Below, in pieces: positions 30,081 through 34,829 of a stretch of DNA of 34,829 bases. A model generated the notes under the pieces. It was not told the DNA's origin. It ran no database searches and saw only the letters and a program-made list of their open reading frames with translations. The DNA is from an uncultured Rhodocyclaceae bacterium (lineage in GTDB: Bacteria > Pseudomonadota > Gammaproteobacteria > Burkholderiales > Rhodocyclaceae), in assembly GCA_937892345.1 (NCBI GenBank), contig CALAGF010000375.1, positions 1 to 34,829 of the forward strand, written 5' to 3'. The position numbers were made by a program, and so were the translations under genes. Every line of letters begins with the position of its first letter. Within the stretch, counting starts at the first letter, position 1.

Positions 30081-31136
30081 TCAGGCCGGACCAGCCGACC
30101 CTTTGATGCCGGCACTCTCCATCCAGCGTTTGATCCTGTTGGCATCGCCGACACGGGTCATCTTGCCTTCAGAATCGAGCAGCACAATCACCACCGGTTT
30201 GTCTGCCACCCATGCCTGCATCACCAGACAGCGGCCTGCTTCGGCAATGTAGCCCGTCTTCGACAAGCCGATTTGCCAGTTGTCACTACGCACCAGTGCA
30301 TTGGTATTGCCGAAGGTCTGAATGCGACCGTTCAATTCCAGCTTGGCTTCTGCCGTGGTTGAAAACATGCGAATTTCCGGGTAGCGCGCAGCAGCGGTGA
30401 CCATGCGTGCCAGATCGTGCGCGGTCGACACGTTATTGCTGGACAATCCGGTCGGCTCCTCGAAATTCGAATGACGCATGCCCAATGCCTGAGCCTTGCG
30501 ATTCATCGCCTGCACGAAGGCACGCATCCCACCAGGATAGTGGCGACCCAAGGCGTGTGCTGCACGGTTTTCCGAAGACATCAGCGCCAGCAGCATCGCC
30601 GTTTCGCGGGTCAGCGTCGTTCCAACCGGCAAACGTGAGCGTGTTCCCTTGAGACCATCAACATCTTCATCGCCAATTGAAATGATTTCGTTGAGATCCA
30701 TCTTGGCATCCAGCACCACCATCGCCGTCATCAGCTTGCTGATTGATGCGATAGGCACCACGAGATCGGGCATTTTCTCAACCAGCGGTTGGCCGTTGGT
30801 TTGGTCGAGCACCAGTGCCGAAGATGAAAAAAGCGCCAGTCGGCGCGGATCATCATCAAACGAAACCTGGCGAACAGGCGCCTTCCGTGCCGCGCTGGTC
30901 ACCTGCTTGACGGGCTTTATCGCCGAGCGGCTGTTGCGAACCAGGGATTCCTTGCGTTTTTCAGCGCCAGTACCTGCCCTTGAGGCAACAACCGGCTTTC
31001 CGGTTGCCGACTTTTTGACTGCAGCTTTGCCGACGACCTTCTTGCTGCCTTGCGTTGCAGCCTTGGCGGCATCCGCCGCCAAAGGCGCGAAAAGCAATGA
31101 ACAAGAAGTCAGCAAAGCGAAAATTTTGCGCCGCAT
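30081..31136 (-). CDS. pbpG: D-alanyl-D-alanine endopeptidase PbpG (PBP7-like)
   Basis: Periplasmic low-molecular-mass penicillin-binding protein of 351 residues that cuts peptidoglycan cross-links. A signal peptide (MRRKIFALLTSCSLLFAPLA) is followed by an unusually long Lys/Ala-rich basic linker (about 25-90), then the peptidase S11 domain. Active-site motifs are S131-xx-K134 in SISKLMTAMV, SEN in MSSENRAAHALGRHYPGG, and KTG in LSKTGYIAEAG. The pentapeptide-cleaving PBP5/6 C-terminal domain is absent, as expected for PBP7. The basic linker may bind anionic wall polymer. It stands alone, 103 bases from the maeB stop. Confidence 0.92.
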   Translation of the reverse strand: MRRKIFALLTSCSLLFAPLAADAAKAATQGSKKVVGKAAVKKSATGKPVVASRAGTGAEKRKESLVRNSRSAIKPVKQVTSAARKAPVRQVSFDDDPRRLALFSSSALVLDQTNGQPLVEKMPDLVVPIASISKLMTAMVVLDAKMDLNEIISIGDEDVDGLKGTRSRLPVGTTLTRETAMLLALMSSENRAAHALGRHYPGGMRAFVQAMNRKAQALGMRHSNFEEPTGLSSNNVSTAHDLARMVTAAARYPEIRMFSTTAEAKLELNGRIQTFGNTNALVRSDNWQIGLSKTGYIAEAGRCLVMQAWVADKPVVIVLLDSEGKMTRVGDANRIKRWMESAGIKGSAGPA

Positions 31137-31239
31137 CCAAACTCTCCGTGAATTAGTTTGAGATTTTACCCAAGTTTAACAAACCTAGTGAAAATTTCAA
31201 TTAAACCATGCACATAGAGCGCAAAATTAAAGCCGCCAT

Positions 31240-33519
31240 TCAAGACGCATCAACAACGGTCAACGCCGTCATGTTAACAATTCTGCGAACGGTTGCTGTC
31301 GGAGTCAGAATATTCACCGGCTTTGCCGCTCCCAGAAGGATCGGGCCGATTGTCAGGTTGTCACCCGCAGCCACCTTGAGCAAGTTGAACGATATGTTCG
31401 CAGCATCAAGTGTCGGCATCACCAGGAGATTTGCCTGCCCCTTGAGCTTTGAGTTCGGGAAAGCCGCGAGGCGTATTCCTTCATCCAGCGCCGCATCACC
31501 GTGCATCTCACCCTCGACTTCAAGATCCGGGGCGCGCCGGGCCAGTTGCGCTAGCACCTCACGCATCTTTTCCGCGGTCGGCGTATTTTCGGTGCCGAAA
31601 GTGGAATGTGAAAGCAGCGCAACCTTGGGCTGGATGCCGAAATTCCGAATTTCCTCTGCCGCCAGCAGCGTCATTTCGGTCAGTTGCTCGGCATTCGGAT
31701 CGTAATTCACATAGGTATCGCCGATAAACACGGTTCGCCCGGGCAACATCAGCAGGTTCATTGCATAGTAACGATCGTGATCTGCGCGCGTACCGATCAC
31801 GCTCTGCACATATTCGCGATGTGTTTCATGTCGACCGAAGGTGCCGCAAATCAACCCGTCTGCGTAGCCCAAACGCACCATCAAGGCGCCGTACAGCGTA
31901 TTTCGGCGACGCACTTCGCGCCTGGCATAGTCGGGAGAAACGCCCTTGCGCTCCATGATGCCGTGATAGGTACGCCAGAACTCCTCGTAATGCTCATCAA
32001 AAAAGGCACAGTTGTCAGAGTGAACAACTTCGAAATCCTCACCCTGACGAATGCGCAGGCCCGCGGCCTCGATCCGCCGGTTGATTTCGGCATGACGTCC
32101 GATCAGGATCGGCATCGCAATGCCTTCATCACGGACCACCTGCACAGCGCGCAGGACGCGCTCATCCTCACCTTCAGCAAACACGATGCGCTTTGGGGCC
32201 ATGCGCGCCTGCGAGAATACCGGCTTCATGATCATGCCAGAGTGGTAAACAAACTCGTTCAGGCCCTGAATATAGGCATCCCAGTCCTTGATCGGGCGGG
32301 TTGCCACTCCGGAATCCATCCCGGCACGCGCGACGGCCGGCGCAATCTTGACGATTAGCCGCGGATCGAAAGGTTTGGGAATGAGGTACTCGGGGCCAAA
32401 ACCTGTAATTTTTTCACCGTAGGCCGACGCGACCACCTCGGACTGCTCGGCACGAGCCAGTTCGGCAATGGCTTTGACCGCGGCCATTTTCATTTCCTCG
32501 GTAATCGTCGTCGCACCGACATCGAGCGCTCCGCGGAAAATGAAAGGGAAACACAGCACGTTGTTTACCTGGTTGGGATAATCCGAACGACCGGTGCAGA
32601 TAATTGCGTCGTCGCGAACACTGCGCACCAGTTCCGGCGTGATTTCCGGTGTCGGATTGGCAAGCGCCATGATCAATGGCGTCGGAGCCATCTTGACCAC
32701 CATCTCGGGCTTGAGCACACCACCGGCAGACAAGCCGAGAAAAACATCGGCATCTGCAATCACTTCGCCCAACGTGCGGGCATCGGTCGTCTTTGCGTAA
32801 CGAGCCTTGATCTCGTCCATTTCATCGACGCGACCTTCATAAACCACACCCTTGATGTCGGTCACCCAGATGTTTTCTACCGGCGCGCCAAGCATCACCA
32901 GCAAATCCAGACACGCAAGCGCGGCGGCACCAGCGCCCGAGGTCACGATCTTTACGGTCGACAGGTCTTTGCCGATCAAATGCAGGCCATTAAGGATGGC
33001 CGCGCCCACCACAATCGCAGTGCCATGCTGGTCATCGTGAAAGACCGGAATTTTCATCCGCTCACGCAACTTCTTCTCGATGTAGAAGCACTCGGGCGCC
33101 TTGATGTCTTCAAGATTGATGCCGCCGAAAGTCGGCTCCAGCGAGGCAATGGTCTCGATCAGCTTGTCCGGGTCGCGCTCGCTGATTTCCAGATCGAACA
33201 CATCGATGTTGGCAAATTTCTTGAACAAGACGCCCTTGCCCTCCATCACCGGCTTGGCGGCCAGCGGCCCGATCGCCCCCAGGCCCAGAACAGCGGTGCC
33301 ATTGGTAATCACGCCCACCAGATTGGCTCGCGCCGTCAGCGTACTCACCTCGGCCGGGTCAGCGACAATCTCTTCACACGCAAACGCCACACCGGGGGAA
33401 TAGGCCATCGACAAATCGTACTGATTGGTCAATTGCTTGATCGGCGTCACTGCAATCTTGCCGGGCTTGGGATAGCGATGGTAATAGAGAGCGGCCTCGC
33501 GTAATTGCCTGGGATCCAT
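31240..33519 (-). CDS. maeB: NADP-dependent malic enzyme with C-terminal phosphotransacetylase-like domain
   Basis: 759-residue cytoplasmic enzyme that decarboxylates malate to pyruvate and forms NADPH. The malic enzyme half (about 1-430) has YDLSMAYSPGVA, the lysine region PVMEGKGVLFKKFANIDVFD, metal/substrate site DDQHGTAIVVGAAIL and the NADP fold VTSGAGAAALACLDLL. The second half (about 440-759) resembles phosphotransacetylase (VFAEGEDERVLRAVQVV, FIGDTYVNYDP), which in MaeB is regulatory, typically mediating acetyl-CoA inhibition, and lacks transferase activity. GGAGGAAGAC just before the ATG at 33519 fixes the start. It is divergent from pckG, so the C3/C4 interconversion genes share one promoter region. 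Confidence 0.96.
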   Translation of the reverse strand: MDPRQLREAALYYHRYPKPGKIAVTPIKQLTNQYDLSMAYSPGVAFACEEIVADPAEVSTLTARANLVGVITNGTAVLGLGAIGPLAAKPVMEGKGVLFKKFANIDVFDLEISERDPDKLIETIASLEPTFGGINLEDIKAPECFYIEKKLRERMKIPVFHDDQHGTAIVVGAAILNGLHLIGKDLSTVKIVTSGAGAAALACLDLLVMLGAPVENIWVTDIKGVVYEGRVDEMDEIKARYAKTTDARTLGEVIADADVFLGLSAGGVLKPEMVVKMAPTPLIMALANPTPEITPELVRSVRDDAIICTGRSDYPNQVNNVLCFPFIFRGALDVGATTITEEMKMAAVKAIAELARAEQSEVVASAYGEKITGFGPEYLIPKPFDPRLIVKIAPAVARAGMDSGVATRPIKDWDAYIQGLNEFVYHSGMIMKPVFSQARMAPKRIVFAEGEDERVLRAVQVVRDEGIAMPILIGRHAEINRRIEAAGLRIRQGEDFEVVHSDNCAFFDEHYEEFWRTYHGIMERKGVSPDYARREVRRRNTLYGALMVRLGYADGLICGTFGRHETHREYVQSVIGTRADHDRYYAMNLLMLPGRTVFIGDTYVNYDPNAEQLTEMTLLAAEEIRNFGIQPKVALLSHSTFGTENTPTAEKMREVLAQLARRAPDLEVEGEMHGDAALDEGIRLAAFPNSKLKGQANLLVMPTLDAANISFNLLKVAAGDNLTIGPILLGAAKPVNILTPTATVRRIVNMTALTVVDAS

Positions 33520-33766
33520 GTCTTCCTCCGTTTTGTATTGTGAAACGTGTTTTTGAGATGCGGTAAATTTTAGCACGAAGCAGCAAAACCCAAACCACTG
33601 GGGACATCACTTAGACACACAAAGTCAAGTAGATGTTTACCCTGATTTGATGCATAATTACGGGCTTCCCAGCCGACGGCCTCCAGCCGCTTTCAGTCTT
33701 GGTGGCAGCTCCCGGCGACTGGCGCAACGTTTATCTATTTCAGTTACTTGGAGAGAGACATCGCCA
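33520..33766. promoter_or_regulatory. Divergent maeB/pckG intergenic region
   Basis: 247 bases between opposing start codons. On the maeB side a TAAAAT (minus strand, near 33570) could be a -10. On the pckG side CATAAT near 33651 is a possible -10 with no good -35. GGAGAG at 33751 is the probable pckG ribosome-binding site, with long spacing. I could not assign an operator. Confidence 0.4.
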
Positions 33767-34829
33767 TGACCGCACCGCTGAATGCACCTGATTACGTCAA
33801 ACACGAAGGCCTGAAGCAATGGGTCGCCGAGATCGCCGCCCTGACCCAGCCTGACCGTATTCACTGGGCCGATGGCTCACAGGAAGAATATGACCGTCTG
33901 TGCGCAGAAATGGTCGAAGCCGGCACGCTGATCAAGCTCAACCCGGAAAAGCGCCCGAATTCCTACCTGGCTTTCTCCGATCCTTCCGATGTGGCGCGCG
34001 TCGAAGACCGCACCTACATCTGTTCCGTCAAAAAGGAAGATGCCGGTCCGACCAACAACTGGGAAGAACCTGCCGTCATGCGCGAAACGCTCAACGGCAT
34101 TTTCAAGGGCTGCATGAAGGGTCGCACCATGTATGTGATCCCGTTCAGCATGGGTCCGCTCGGTTCACCGATCGCCCACATCGGCTTTGAAATTACCGAT
34201 TCCGCCTACGTCGTCACCAACATGCGCACGATGACCCGCATGGGCAAGGCCGTCTTCGACGTACTGGGCACCGATGGCGAATTCGTCCCCTGCATTCACA
34301 CCGTTGGCGCTCCGCTCGAGCCGGGCCAGCAGGATGCCAAGTGGCCGTGCAACCCGACCGTCAAGTACATCGTGCACTACCCGGAAACCCGCGAAATCTG
34401 GTCTTACGGCTCAGGCTACGGCGGCAACGCCCTGCTCGGCAAGAAGTGCTTCGCCCTGCGCATTGCCTCCAACATGGCGCGCGATCAGGGTTGGCTGGCC
34501 GAACACATGCTCATCCTCGGCGTCGAATCGCCGGAAGGTGAAAAAACCTACGTTGCAGCCGCCTTCCCGTCGGCCTGCGGCAAGACCAACTTCGCCATGC
34601 TGATCCCGCCGAAGACCCTCGACGGCTGGAAGATCACCACCATCGGCGACGACATCGCCTGGATCAAGCCGCGCGTCGACAAGGATGGCGTCACCCGCTT
34701 CTACGCCATCAACCCGGAAGCTGGCTTCTTCGGCGTTGCCCCGGGCACCAGCGAAAAGACCAACTTCAACGCCTTGGCCACCCTCAAGGAAAACATCATC
34801 TTCACCAACGTCGCGCTGACCGACGATGG
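33767..34829 (+). CDS. pckG: Phosphoenolpyruvate carboxykinase (GTP), N-terminal part (cut by window edge)
   Basis: Cytoplasmic gluconeogenic enzyme that converts oxaloacetate and GTP to phosphoenolpyruvate and CO2. About 354 of roughly 600 residues are present before the right edge. Family features in order: HWADGSQEEYDRLC, LAFSDPSDVARVEDRTYIC, PFSMGPLGSPIAHIGFEITD, the substrate loop IWSYGSGYGGNALLGKKC, the P-loop AAAFPSACGKTNFAML with its reactive cysteine, and the metal site TIGDDIAW. These are diagnostic of the GTP-dependent class and not of the ATP-dependent PckA. The frame is open and clean throughout. Divergent from maeB. Confidence 0.96.

Noticed and set aside
31149..31206. GTTTAA/TTAAAC inverted repeat between pbpG and maeB
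   Set aside because: The arms are only six AT-rich bases with about 21 bases between; this is expected by chance in such DNA.

Overview
The window looks like chromosome from a betaproteobacterium, most likely of the Rhodocyclales (Dechloromonas/Azonexus-like). This rests on moderate-to-high G+C, the family mix (CcoG, YcgR-type PilZ protein, BarA-like hybrid kinase, MaeB, GTP-type PckG, DmeF-like CDF) and dense operons in which genes overlap by ATGA or GTGA. No identity search could be run, so the taxonomy is inference. I saw no rRNA, tRNA, transposase, CRISPR array or prophage gene.

Layout. (1) 1-900: start of a PAS-domain protein running off the left edge, then mscL with its terminator. (2) 0.9-4.8 kb: a PLP aminotransferase divergent from a coupled trio, mtnA, a FucA-type class II aldolase and a DmeF-like metal exporter. 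mtnA plus this aldolase resembles the DHAP shunt for 5-deoxyribose or methylthioribose salvage, not the MtnBCD pathway. (3) 4.8-7.6 kb: an EF-hand protein divergent from a CpxR/CpxA-like two-component system; the gap between them carries phased CpxR-type boxes. (4) 7.6-11.4 kb: a zinc module, with a Zur-like repressor divergent from ABC ATPase, ABC permease, DUF3299 protein and ZIP transporter around a palindromic operator. (5) 11.5-21.6 kb: one unbroken run of ten minus-strand genes: HPt protein, hybrid kinase, CheY-like regulator, RND adaptor, RND pump, DUF2892 protein, two paralogous beta-hydroxyacid dehydrogenases and a PilZ protein, most of them translationally coupled. A separate OmpR-type regulator is divergent from the HPt gene. 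(6) 22.5-24.7 kb: a TolC-family outer-membrane protein with an extra C-terminal NTF2-like domain. (7) 24.9-27.9 kb: a PAS/sigma-54 activator divergent from ccoG, with a 303-bp gap rich in repeats and possible RNA structure. (8) 28-30 kb: an S4 RNA-binding protein coupled to a catalytically incomplete aldehyde-dehydrogenase homologue, then an IclR regulator. (9) 30-34.8 kb: pbpG, maeB, and pckG running off the right edge.

Together the genes cover transition-metal homeostasis, envelope stress and efflux signalling, salvage of S-adenosylmethionine by-products, and the C3/C4 carbon node (MaeB/PckG). The signals I think most deserve a check are the mtnA-aldolase-CDF operon, the CpxR-box array, the possible structured leader upstream of ccoG, the TolC-NTF2 fusion and the truncated ALDH-S4 pair.
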